From Chamaesiphon sp041738715 (lineage in GTDB: Bacteria > Cyanobacteriota > Cyanobacteriia > Cyanobacteriales > Chamaesiphonaceae), in NCBI GenBank assembly GCA_041738715.1, contig JBGSPI010000087.1:62001-126000 (forward strand): a stretch of 64,000 bases of DNA, read 5' to 3'. Positions 25,570-34,008 of this stretch are shown here, one piece after another. The notes beneath the pieces are model-generated. The model was not told the origin of the DNA. It saw only the letters and a list, made by a program, of their open reading frames with translations, and did no database searches. Within the stretch, counting starts at the first letter, position 1; every line of letters starts with the position of its first letter. The translations under genes and the position numbers were made by a program.

Positions 25570-25649
25570 AAGCTAAGAATAGCGTCTATAATCTACCCCC
25601 ATGCTAGCGCGAACCAATTTAAATTACGCGCTGGTCGATCGATCTCCGC

Positions 25650-27422
25650 CTAAAATCCTAAGTCCATTTGCGCAGCCTTAGCTGCCACTAAAATTTCCGC
25701 ATCTGACTTACTAACCCAATCAGTGTCGCCGATTTCTTCATAGAATTTTTGGTCATAGGGACGAGTCCGCACGACGACGGGCATCGGCACCGCATGACCG
25801 AGAACTAATGCCTGTTGTTTAGAATCCAACTTTGCCAACACTGATTTTAAACCCTGCGCCCCAGATACGCCAGTGAAGATGGCATCGATATCTTTTTCAT
25901 CATTAATTAGTGCCGTAATTCGCGTACCGATTTGAGACATAATTTCATTATCAATTCCCGATGGACGTTGATCGACAATCAATAACGTGACAAAAAACTT
26001 CCGCATTTCGCGGGCGATCGTGCCAAAGATTGTACTTTTAGCAATAGCTGGATCGAGAAATCTGTGAGCCTCCTCGATCGTAATAATTAAAGGATGCGGC
26101 CTGTCGGCTTCTTGCTTACTCTGTAAATATTGCTCTGCTTTATTGACATATAATTTATGAATCCGCCGAGTGAGCATATTTGTCACCAGCATATAAGATA
26201 ATAAATCCGATTGATTACCAAACTCGATTACTACATTTTTACCAGCATTTAATGCCTGGATCAAACTTTTGAGATTATCTTGACGACTGATTGGTTTTAA
26301 ATACTTTAACCGCTCCAATCGCATTAATTTACGCTGTAAAGAAGCGATCGATCCCTTATGTCCCTTGCCAGATTCGCAAAAAATCGTAATATCTTCATTA
26401 CTCATTTCCAATAGCCGACTGATCCAACTATTTCCATATTCATTCGCCAAGATTGTGGCATTGTCTAGAGCGGCATCGGACAAACCCAATTCTCGTGAAA
26501 CTAATTGGAGGTCTTCAATATCGATCATTTCATAGGTAAGATACAGATCCTGTGCATCCCGAATGCCTCGATTACGACTAGATTCAGGATCGAGGGTATA
26601 TACCACCACCTCATTAGGAAATAGTTGTCGCAACCCTTTGACCGTTCTGACATTTTTGCCCTCTTGGACAGCTTCCCAGCCATATTCTGAGTGCATATCA
26701 AAGATCAGATTAACAGCGACCTGTTTGCGAATTACCCCAGCAAGTAATAGTCGAGTCAGAAAGGATTTTCCTGTCCCCGACTTACCAAATACCCCATTAC
26801 TCCGCTCGACAAATTTCTTCAAATCCAGACAAACAGGCACATCCATATCCAATGGTTGACCGATCGAAAAATTCTTGCGCGTTGGATCATCCTCCCAACC
26901 AAAAACCGATCGAAAGTCGTTCTCATTGGCATCAAATACCTGGCTAAAGTGGCTGGGAACTGTCTTAACTGGTAAAAGTTCCCATTCCATGTTTGTCTGG
27001 GCTTCAAAGGAGGCTAGGGGGGCTTTGCCATTTTCCCCCTTTGACAAGCTCAGGGCACCGCCTTTAGCTTTTTTACCTTTGCCATTACCATTGAGACTCG
27101 CACCACCATTGAGGGATGGAGGGTTTTGGCTAAATTTATTCAGCATCAACATCGGCGAAAGGTTGACAGTGCCATAAGTACCACTTCCCGATAGTACATC
27201 CAGGAGAAAGTCATCTTCGGGATGGGGTGGGTTGACTAAAATTCGATCGCTCGAAGTGCCTAAACAAACATCTGTTAATAAACAAAAGAAGTCGTATTGT
27301 CTTCCCCTGACTACCAAGAATTTGCCTACTCGCATATCTTCAACGGAAATATCGGGATGCAGTCTGACTTCTAAGCCGCCAGTAAGCGAACCTTCAATTA
27401 CGGAGCCGAGGGGTTTGTTCAT
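25650..27422 (-). CDS. HerA-like ATPase (DUF87)
   Basis: 590 residues. A beta-rich N-terminal domain (GSVIEGSLTGGLEVRLHPD) precedes the motor domain. Walker A is NGVFGKSGTGKSFLTRLLLA at about 212, followed by LIFDMHSEYGWEA. Walker B is LIITIEEAHRFLD and the sensor region LLIVDQRPSGID. HerA-type ATPases translocate DNA, often with nuclease NurA; no nurA is nearby. Residues about 115-140 are a low-complexity linker (ASLNGNGKGKKAKGGALSLSKG) produced partly by an inserted palindromic repeat. The region upstream of the ATG is a pyrimidine tract. Confidence 0.85.
   Translation of the reverse strand: MNKPLGSVIEGSLTGGLEVRLHPDISVEDMRVGKFLVVRGRQYDFFCLLTDVCLGTSSDRILVNPPHPEDDFLLDVLSGSGTYGTVNLSPMLMLNKFSQNPPSLNGGASLNGNGKGKKAKGGALSLSKGENGKAPLASFEAQTNMEWELLPVKTVPSHFSQVFDANENDFRSVFGWEDDPTRKNFSIGQPLDMDVPVCLDLKKFVERSNGVFGKSGTGKSFLTRLLLAGVIRKQVAVNLIFDMHSEYGWEAVQEGKNVRTVKGLRQLFPNEVVVYTLDPESSRNRGIRDAQDLYLTYEMIDIEDLQLVSRELGLSDAALDNATILANEYGNSWISRLLEMSNEDITIFCESGKGHKGSIASLQRKLMRLERLKYLKPISRQDNLKSLIQALNAGKNVVIEFGNQSDLLSYMLVTNMLTRRIHKLYVNKAEQYLQSKQEADRPHPLIITIEEAHRFLDPAIAKSTIFGTIAREMRKFFVTLLIVDQRPSGIDNEIMSQIGTRITALINDEKDIDAIFTGVSGAQGLKSVLAKLDSKQQALVLGHAVPMPVVVRTRPYDQKFYEEIGDTDWVSKSDAEILVAAKAAQMDLGF
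27037..27056. repeat. Dispersed palindromic repeat inside the HerA-like gene
   Basis: CCCTTTGACAAGCTCAGGGC is an imperfect palindrome of a type dispersed in many bacterial genomes. When it falls in coding DNA it is translated as ALSLSKG, exactly as here. It lies in frame in the linker of the HerA-like ATPase. Confidence 0.75.
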
Positions 27423-27424
27423 TA

Positions 27425-27500
27425 GGGAATAGAGGGTAGGGGTTAGGGGTTAGGCTTTAGGGAAAAGGGGAAAGGGAAAAGGGAAAAGGGAATGAAGAGG
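27425..27500. repeat. Telomere-like and polypurine simple repeats before the HerA-like start
   Basis: GGGGTTAGGGGTTAGGCTTTAGGG units are followed by GGGAAAA units to about 27491. On the coding (minus) strand this is a C/T tract of CCCTTTT and CCTAACC units directly upstream of the ATG. Confidence 0.75.
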
Positions 27501-27534
27501 ACGCAATCGTCCCAAAGTCTAAGCCCTAGAGCCT

Positions 27535-27928
27535 ACCCTTGTTAATGTGACTTTTTGTAATAATTGATCTGAGGATGATAGTTTAACTCGCTTTGGATAT
27601 AACTAGTCTAGAAACCCCCGATTAATCTATCCTGGGACAACTACGCGATATCAACATCGGTACCCACGATTTAAACCCTTTGGAGGGGGTTTGGGGGAGC
27701 GATGCGCGCTCGTCGGGTTCCCCGACGGTTTAGCGCATCAAGACGGTATACCTCTCCCAACGGGGGGGGTCTGGGGGGAGCGACTGAAATCGCGCTGAGG
27801 TCTCCTCAGCGTGCGTTTCAGTCAAGACAGGGCACCCCCCAGATCCGGGTTCTCACCACAAGTAATTAAACAACTAGAACCAGATCGAGTTCGATCGGAC
27901 AAAGTACAAATGCTCACATTAACAGGGA
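27535..27928. mobile_element. Putative non-coding element with terminal inverted repeats
   Basis: TGTTAATGTGA (27540-27550) is perfectly inverted at 27914-27924. With one extra base the match extends to CCCT outside and, more weakly, to TTTGTAnT inside. The 390-base interior has no open frame and contains two GC-rich hairpin modules. This is the form expected of a miniature transposable element, but no target-site duplication can be separated from the flanking CCTA repeats. It fills most of the 533-base gap 27423-27955. Confidence 0.45.
27687..27840. repeat. Two hairpin modules with the same frame and different stems
   Basis: Module 1: GGGGGAGC, then GATGCGC/GCGCATC (27701-27707, 27733-27739) enclosing CGTCGGG/CCCGACG, then AAGACGG. 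Module 2: GGGGGGAGC, then GACTGAAA/TTTCAGTC (27782-27789, 27816-27823) enclosing CGCTGAGG/CCTCAGCG (27793-27811), then AAGACAGG. The flanks are nearly the same and also G-rich left, C-rich right. The stems differ in sequence but keep perfect pairing. Confidence 0.75.
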
Positions 27929-27955
27929 TACCCCTAAAGCCTCAAGCCCAGATCC

Positions 27956-28753
27956 TTATTCGATCGCAATTGTAGTTGGTGCTGCGCCAGAATTATTGAT
28001 ATCTGGTCTGTGTGGTTGTCGGAAATTAGTATAAAGTTTATCCCGCCATGTAAAGAAGAGATCGTAGTCAGGATTGTCAGCGAACCCAGGAATCCCTTTA
28101 CCCTTGAGGTTGTCTGGGATATTCAGATATGGGCCAGCGGGGATTTTGAGGACTAGACTTAAACCAGCGATGGTTAAATCTGCCAGGGTCGGTGTATCAC
28201 CAGTTAGATAGGGAGAGGAGTTTTGTTCGATCAGGAGACAAATCGATTCGAGACTACGGTGCATTTCGGCGGTAGCCGCTTCGATTGCCCCATGTGTCAA
28301 ACCAGCACCTAAGCCTAAGACATCCATTGCTTCGCGGGGAATGGAGCCAATTAAATTTTTGAGGATATCAGGAGTTCCAGTTGGTAAAATTGAAGTCCGC
28401 AGGTTATTATTTTTTAAGCCTTCGAGCAAAAGTATCCGTCCTTTACTGCCGATCGAGTTATCGGCCCATTGTTCTAAGATTAAACAATTAGCTTTTTGCT
28501 GGGGATTAGGGGGAATAATTGGTTTGTCAGGATAAGTTTTGTCTAAGTAGAGAGCGATCGCGGTAGAGTCAGCAACGATGGTATTGCCATCTTTCAGGAC
28601 TGGCACTTGTCTTTGTCCAGAGATCCGGAATAAGTCTAGCTGTCCGATGCCTGGAGTAACTTCGATTTTGCGGTATGCTAACCCTTTATAGTCCAGAACT
28701 AATCTAACTTTTTCCGAAAATTGTGATAGTTCAAATTGGTATAGTTCCAGCAT
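27956..28753 (-). CDS. Glutathione S-transferase family protein
   Basis: 265 residues. The N-terminal thioredoxin-like domain reads LELYQFELSQFSEKVRLVLDYKGL, with the SQFSEKVR region in the active-site position and VPVLKDGNTIVADSTAI as the glutathione-binding cis-Pro and Ser/Asp segment. The all-helical C-terminal domain includes SPYLTGDTPTLADLTIAGL. The protein is longer than typical 200-220-residue GSTs because of an extended C-terminal domain. It probably conjugates or reduces small electrophiles. It stands alone, next to the repeat-rich gap. Confidence 0.85.
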   Translation of the reverse strand: MLELYQFELSQFSEKVRLVLDYKGLAYRKIEVTPGIGQLDLFRISGQRQVPVLKDGNTIVADSTAIALYLDKTYPDKPIIPPNPQQKANCLILEQWADNSIGSKGRILLLEGLKNNNLRTSILPTGTPDILKNLIGSIPREAMDVLGLGAGLTHGAIEAATAEMHRSLESICLLIEQNSSPYLTGDTPTLADLTIAGLSLVLKIPAGPYLNIPDNLKGKGIPGFADNPDYDLFFTWRDKLYTNFRQPHRPDINNSGAAPTTIAIE

Positions 28754-29001
28754 GTTTTCTTAGTCCTGATGATGATTAACAACGGCACTAATATTTATCC
28801 TAGAACATCATTAGCCAAATACATGCTTACTAGACTAATATTTTTCTGTCAATCTCCAAATATTTGGGCGTGATTTTTGGAGCTATAAAAATATTGCTAA
28901 CGAGCAACGCCTGTCTGGCTAAATGTTCTGTCTTTGTGAATGCTCGATCAAGTAGCATAACAAGCCAACAATCTCACTTGAATGACTATTAATTGAACAT
29001 A

Positions 29002-29832
29002 ATGTCTAATCCTCCCCCGCCCGATCGCATAAATCCAAATCAATGGCAATACTGGATTATTAGGGTGGTACCGATGTTATTGATCACAATTCTGACGATC
29101 TCACTACCAGGCCTATTAAAGCAATTAGCTGGCGGATCTGAGTTAAGCGCAGAACAGATCGCCAAATTACAGGAAAAAATTCGCTCGACCTCGATTAAAG
29201 TGTTAGCACATGGTCAAACGATCGGTTCAGGAATTCTATTCGGTAGGTTAGATAACGTTTATACTGTCGCGACAAATGCTCATGTGATCCAATCTGCCAG
29301 ATCACCATTTCAACTTCAAACCCCAGATGGCGAAATTTATGCCGCTGCTTTAGTCGCGCCCCCACTCGGTCAAAATCGGGATTTGAGTATCTTACGGTTT
29401 CAGAGTCGCCGCATTTATCATATTGCTAAATCAGCTACAAGTATGCCCAAAGTTGGCGATCGAGTGTGGGCATCTGGGTTCCCTCTCGATCCGCAAACAC
29501 TCTCAGCCCAGTCTCAAATCGCTCCCACCGGATTAACGATCGTCGATGGTCAAATCACCCACATTTTCCGCATAGCGATATCTGGCGGCTATAGTATTGG
29601 CTATGATAGCCCGATTAGAAAAGGGATGAGCGGGGGAGCCTTGGTGAATCGAGATGGAGAATTAGTGGGGATGAATGGCGTTCATGCAGATCCACTCTGG
29701 AATACCGCCGAGGTGCTCGAAGATGGTTCGACGGTCAGTGAAATAGTGCAAGAGCAGATTAGTCGATCTAGTTGGGCTATTCCCACTCAGTTGATCAAAG
29801 ATTATCTTGGTGCAATTGATGAGTCAGACTGA
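29002..29832 (+). CDS. Membrane-anchored trypsin-like serine protease
   Basis: 276 residues from the ATG at 29002 (a TTG nine bases upstream is also in frame). One N-terminal membrane segment (YWIIRVVPMLLITILTISLPGLL) is followed by a chymotrypsin-fold domain. The triad is visible: histidine in TVATNAHVI, aspartate in NRDLSILRF and serine in KGMSGGALVNRDGELVGM. No PDZ domain follows, so it is smaller than DegP/HtrA. It probably acts in the periplasm. It ends at a terminator and converges with rpoC2. Confidence 0.85.
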   Translation: MSNPPPPDRINPNQWQYWIIRVVPMLLITILTISLPGLLKQLAGGSELSAEQIAKLQEKIRSTSIKVLAHGQTIGSGILFGRLDNVYTVATNAHVIQSARSPFQLQTPDGEIYAAALVAPPLGQNRDLSILRFQSRRIYHIAKSATSMPKVGDRVWASGFPLDPQTLSAQSQIAPTGLTIVDGQITHIFRIAISGGYSIGYDSPIRKGMSGGALVNRDGELVGMNGVHADPLWNTAEVLEDGSTVSEIVQEQISRSSWAIPTQLIKDYLGAIDESD

Positions 29833-29833
29833 C

Positions 29834-29862
29834 AAAAAAGCTCCCCAAATGGTGAGCTTTTT
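29834..29862. terminator. Bidirectional intrinsic terminator, protease gene / rpoC2
   Basis: AAAAAGCTC (29835-29843) pairs with GAGCTTTTT (29854-29862). Each strand ends in a T-run. It begins two bases after the protease stop and 26 bases beyond the rpoC2 stop on the other strand. Confidence 0.9.
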
Positions 29863-29887
29863 CGTTAGGCATAAATCCTAAAACTGA

Positions 29888-32800
29888 CTATTCAAAATCA
29901 TCATCATCCTCGACATCACCACCAATTGGCGATTCCCAATCGAAATCATCATCATCTTCACTACTAGCCGGAGCCTTAACCGTATCACCGTATAATCCGG
30001 CAAATTCGTCCTCTTCCTCGCTACTTGAAGGTTTGATAATCGATAATCCACCGAGGGTATCGTCTAAATCGTAACTGCGGGCAGTACGATCGTCAAGAAT
30101 TATATCCTCATCACTACCGATCATCCCTTCGTAGGCACCATATAGCCCCGAATTGCCATAATCACTATCGAGAATCGGACTAGATACTCCATCCTCATAG
30201 GCATTAAAGCCTGTACCCGCAGGAATTAGACGACCAATAATGACGTTCTCTTTCAAGCCGCGTAACCAGTCAGATTTACCCTCAATCGCTGCTTCCGTGA
30301 GGACACGGGTAGTTTCTTGGAAACTGGCAGCGGAAATGAAGCTATCAGTGTTCAAGGATGCCTTGGTAATACCGAGCAGCATCGGCGTATATTCAGCCGG
30401 TGCGGCACCAGTAATCGACATGGCTTCATTTACCTGTTCGACTTGGCGGAGTTCTTGCAGTTCTCCAGGCAGCATGGTTGTGTCACCACCATCATCGATC
30501 CGCACTTTGGAGGTCATCTGACGAACGATCACTTCAATATGTTTGTCCGAAATATCTACCCCTTGAGATTGATAAACAGACTGCACTTCATTCACGAGGA
30601 ATGCTTGAGCTTTTTGGAGGGCAAGCAGAGCCGCTTCAAACACCCCATGTTCCTGACGGAAATGGTTGAAGAAAACCTCTAAAATCTCATGCGGGTTAGA
30701 TTGACCATCTGTGAGTAAATGTCCCGCTTGTACTTCATTCCCGTCGGAGACGAGCAAGTTTTGACCGGGGGAGAGGAAGTATTCTTCAACAGCACCACTA
30801 CGATCGATTACTTTAATTTCGATCGGCTCGTTATCTTCACCGTAGATGACCGAAACGGTACCAGTACTGCGGTTGAGAATACAGGGATCTTTAGGTTTAC
30901 GCGCTTCGAGAAGTTCTTCAATCCGTGGCAAACCTTGGATGATATCTCCCGTTTTCGATCGCTCAAATACCAACAGCACCAGATTATCACCCCGTTGGAC
31001 TAGATCTCCAGTATCGATATGCAGTAAGGCACCAGGTGATACACGATAGGGTCTGGCCATCCGCAAGGCAACACTAGTATCATTTACTTCTAATACCTGA
31101 CCGGATTCTGGACTGGGAATACCTTCAGCAATTTCGCTGCCAGAAACTAGCAGTTTGCCGGCCTTCACGCTAGGTTTAACTCCATTGGTGTCGATGGTAA
31201 CTCGATCGGTATCGCGAATTATTAACACCCGGCGGACTGACTCTGCACCTTGGCGAATGCCTCGGACTTCACCCGCATGTTTACAGCGAATTTCTGTCCG
31301 TGCCACTACTGCACCAGGTGCAATTTGTTGACCATCCGTGACCAAAGCTTCGGTGTATGTGCTACCACCTAGATTATCTCCAGAGGTATCACGACGGATC
31401 GTCAGAGATTCGAGAATCACTAGTTGGAGTCGAAGTTCGCCAGTTTCCTCATCTTTGATCAGTTCAATATCAGCAGCGAGTTGAGGACTACTATTGGTTG
31501 CGTCCATCTCCAGTACTAATTGAGTGCGGAGCAGTTCGACACCATCGATCGATTTGACCCGCTCTCCATCTTTATAGGGTACACGCTGGACAGCACGTAA
31601 TTCGATCGCCCCTTGGGCACCTGCTTTATTGATCGAAGCCTGGGATGGCAAGTTGGGTTCATCCGGTACGGCATATTCCACAACTGGACGGATCAGCAGT
31701 GCGGAGCCTTCTGGGGTTTCGACATATTCCAAGTAACGTAACTCGGTGACAGGTTCGAGTTCGGGTACGGGTTTTTGACCGGGATAAACGATCGTGCCCG
31801 TTACCGACTGTCCGGCTTCTGGATCGTCGAGGAGATGGAGATCGCCCGGTTTAATGGTGATTTCCCGCAGAATATCGTTTTTCTGGATCACTTCCACAAT
31901 CCCACTAATCCCACAGAAGATATCGCGGATGACTTCTGTGCCAGCTTCGACATACTGTCCATCCTCAACAATCAGCAAGGAGATGTCTTTATTCACCTCA
32001 TGGGATTCCTCCGGCACCCAGAGGATTGTGCCACCTTGGACGACTTCATAGCCCTGTTTGGCTTTACCTTTTTTCTGGACATCCAGTCCGGCAAATTTGA
32101 CAATCCCGCCGGTGCGCGTGCGATAGCGATCGTCGATTAACTCCGCAACAGCGGTGCTGTTCTGCACCTTGGTGCCTGGAGGGGTCAGAAGTTGGAAGCG
32201 TTGATTATCATCAGTGGCAATAATATATTGTTCGCGACCGCTATGACTTTCTACTTCTACTTTGGCCCGATCGAGGGATACTGATGAGGTGATAATCTCA
32301 ATTTCCCGTTCGCCGCGCAACCGCACCACCCCGCCATTAACTGAGACTAACCGGGTTTCTGCTAGTACGCCTTCAACTTCCACATGGTCGCCATTTTTGA
32401 CGACTGCTTCAGCACCAGGAGGGAGGTTATAAACTTCGCCTGATAGTACCCAGATCAAGCCACCCCGTTGGGCACTCCGAGTCATGTTGCCTTGTCTGTC
32501 AGTTTTTTCTTCAGGCACGATTCCTTCAAACATCACTTCCCCAGCCAGGTCGGAAGCTACGTCTTTGGTCGCTTTCTCCGTCGAACGTCCACCCTTACTC
32601 AGAGCGATTTCGGCCAACAGATCTCCAGCTTTGACCTCGGCCCCATCGGCAACTAACAACAGAGAACCAGGAGTGAGGTTGAAGACTTTTTTCTTACCTT
32701 TACCCTTGGGTTCGATAATCAAATCACCACTGACTTCCACCTGTTCCCGCTCTTCCCCGTGACGAGTTCGCACATCTCGTACCCGCAGATTAGAGAATTT

Positions 32801-33895
32801 AACGATGCCATCATGGGGGGCATGAATTTGTTTTTCGACTTCCCCAGTGAACACCCCACCGGTGTGGAATGTCCGCATAGTCAATTGAGTTCCAGGTTCA
32901 CCAATCGATTGTGCCGCAATAATCCCAACTGCTTCACCTAAGTCTACTAGATGTCCATGTGCTAGACTCCAACCATAGCAAAGTTGACAAACGGAACGGG
33001 CCGCCTCACAAGTGAGTGCCGAACGGACAAACACAGACTTGACATCGGCTTTGGTAATTGCCGCAATTAGATCTTCATCTAATTGTTGGTTACGTGAACC
33101 AATTAATGCTTTAGTTTCAGGGTGGTGGACATCCGCCGCGAGTACGCGACCGTGCATCCGGCTGGCGAGGGAAATCAGGACGCGATCTCCATCTTTCATC
33201 GCTTCGACATGTAAACCGCGCGTTGTGCCGCAGTCATGTTCGCGGACGATCACATCCTGGGATACGTCTACCAGACGGCGAGTCAGGTATCCAGAGTCTG
33301 CCGTCCGTAAGGCGGTATCGACGAGTCCTTTCCGTGCCCCGTATGAGGAAATAATGTACTCGGTAACGGTTAGACCTTCTTTAAAGTTGGTCTTAATTGG
33401 CAAGTCGATAATTTCCCCCTGGGGATTTGCCATCAAACCCCGCATCCCCACTAACTGGCGTACTTGGGACAGATTTCCCCGCGCTCCAGAGAATGCCATC
33501 ATGTAGACGGAGTTGAGCGGATAATTTTCCCGGAAGTTGACAACCACCTGATCCTTGAGGCTCTCCGATGTCATGTTCCAGGTGTCGATTACCTTCTGAA
33601 AGCGTTCGACTTCGGTAATCTCCCCACGGGTATATTTAGCTTCTGTTTCGGTGATCGTATCTTCGGCAGCTTTGAGCATTTCCACCTTAATTGGTGGAAT
33701 TTTTAAGTCATCGATACTAATCGACACCCCTGCTCTAGTCGCAAACCGAAAACCCAATTCCTTGAGTTTGTCCGCCATCTGCGCTGTCCGAGCAGTTCCA
33801 TAGTGCCGGAACGACCACGTAATCAGTTTTTTTAGCTGACCTTTATCAACCATGCGGTTGTTAAAAACGATCGGCTTTCTCTCTTTTTCGCTCAT
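29888..33895 (-). CDS. rpoC2: RNA polymerase subunit beta' (RpoC2)
   Basis: 1335 residues, normal for cyanobacteria, where the beta' polypeptide is split after its N-terminal third. It opens with FNNRMVDKGQLKKLITWSFRHYG. A zinc site is formed by cysteines in EHDCGTTRG and CEAARSVCQLCYGW. The bridge-helix and trigger-loop region is LGEAVGIIAAQSIGEPGTQLTMRTFHTGG. The long middle is the large beta-barrel insertion typical of RpoC2. The acidic tail ends SPIGGDVEDDDDFE. It is the last gene of rpoB-rpoC1-rpoC2. The 113-base spacer before it holds a perfect long palindrome and G-rich repeats. Confidence 0.98.
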   Translation of the reverse strand: MSEKERKPIVFNNRMVDKGQLKKLITWSFRHYGTARTAQMADKLKELGFRFATRAGVSISIDDLKIPPIKVEMLKAAEDTITETEAKYTRGEITEVERFQKVIDTWNMTSESLKDQVVVNFRENYPLNSVYMMAFSGARGNLSQVRQLVGMRGLMANPQGEIIDLPIKTNFKEGLTVTEYIISSYGARKGLVDTALRTADSGYLTRRLVDVSQDVIVREHDCGTTRGLHVEAMKDGDRVLISLASRMHGRVLAADVHHPETKALIGSRNQQLDEDLIAAITKADVKSVFVRSALTCEAARSVCQLCYGWSLAHGHLVDLGEAVGIIAAQSIGEPGTQLTMRTFHTGGVFTGEVEKQIHAPHDGIVKFSNLRVRDVRTRHGEEREQVEVSGDLIIEPKGKGKKKVFNLTPGSLLLVADGAEVKAGDLLAEIALSKGGRSTEKATKDVASDLAGEVMFEGIVPEEKTDRQGNMTRSAQRGGLIWVLSGEVYNLPPGAEAVVKNGDHVEVEGVLAETRLVSVNGGVVRLRGEREIEIITSSVSLDRAKVEVESHSGREQYIIATDDNQRFQLLTPPGTKVQNSTAVAELIDDRYRTRTGGIVKFAGLDVQKKGKAKQGYEVVQGGTILWVPEESHEVNKDISLLIVEDGQYVEAGTEVIRDIFCGISGIVEVIQKNDILREITIKPGDLHLLDDPEAGQSVTGTIVYPGQKPVPELEPVTELRYLEYVETPEGSALLIRPVVEYAVPDEPNLPSQASINKAGAQGAIELRAVQRVPYKDGERVKSIDGVELLRTQLVLEMDATNSSPQLAADIELIKDEETGELRLQLVILESLTIRRDTSGDNLGGSTYTEALVTDGQQIAPGAVVARTEIRCKHAGEVRGIRQGAESVRRVLIIRDTDRVTIDTNGVKPSVKAGKLLVSGSEIAEGIPSPESGQVLEVNDTSVALRMARPYRVSPGALLHIDTGDLVQRGDNLVLLVFERSKTGDIIQGLPRIEELLEARKPKDPCILNRSTGTVSVIYGEDNEPIEIKVIDRSGAVEEYFLSPGQNLLVSDGNEVQAGHLLTDGQSNPHEILEVFFNHFRQEHGVFEAALLALQKAQAFLVNEVQSVYQSQGVDISDKHIEVIVRQMTSKVRIDDGGDTTMLPGELQELRQVEQVNEAMSITGAAPAEYTPMLLGITKASLNTDSFISAASFQETTRVLTEAAIEGKSDWLRGLKENVIIGRLIPAGTGFNAYEDGVSSPILDSDYGNSGLYGAYEGMIGSDEDIILDDRTARSYDLDDTLGGLSIIKPSSSEEEDEFAGLYGDTVKAPASSEDDDDFDWESPIGGDVEDDDDFE

Positions 33896-33901
33896 GATCT
33901 A

Positions 33902-34005
33902 GGGGGGTGGGGGGACTGGGGGACTGGGGACGGGGGGACTGGGGGACTGGGGGAAAGGAACAGTTAACTGTTCCTTTCCCCTTTCTCCTTTCCCCTTTTC
34001 CCTAT
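33902..34005. repeat. GGGGGACT repeats plus a perfect 32-bp palindrome in the rpoC1-rpoC2 spacer
   Basis: The plus strand has at least five G-runs of four or more separated by ACT, at 33902-33953. A perfect 32-bp palindrome follows at 33950-33981 (half-site GGGGAAAGGAACAGTT). A TTTCCCC tract runs to 34001. In the transcript this is a C-rich leader of rpoC2 with a 16-bp stem; the template strand could form G-quadruplexes. It separates the rpoC1 stop from the rpoC2 start. Confidence 0.9.
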
Positions 34006-34008
34006 TTA

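Noticed and set aside
30240..33706. Long plus-strand open frames opposite rpoC2
   Set aside because: They are antisense shadows of a well-conserved gene and show no protein similarity.
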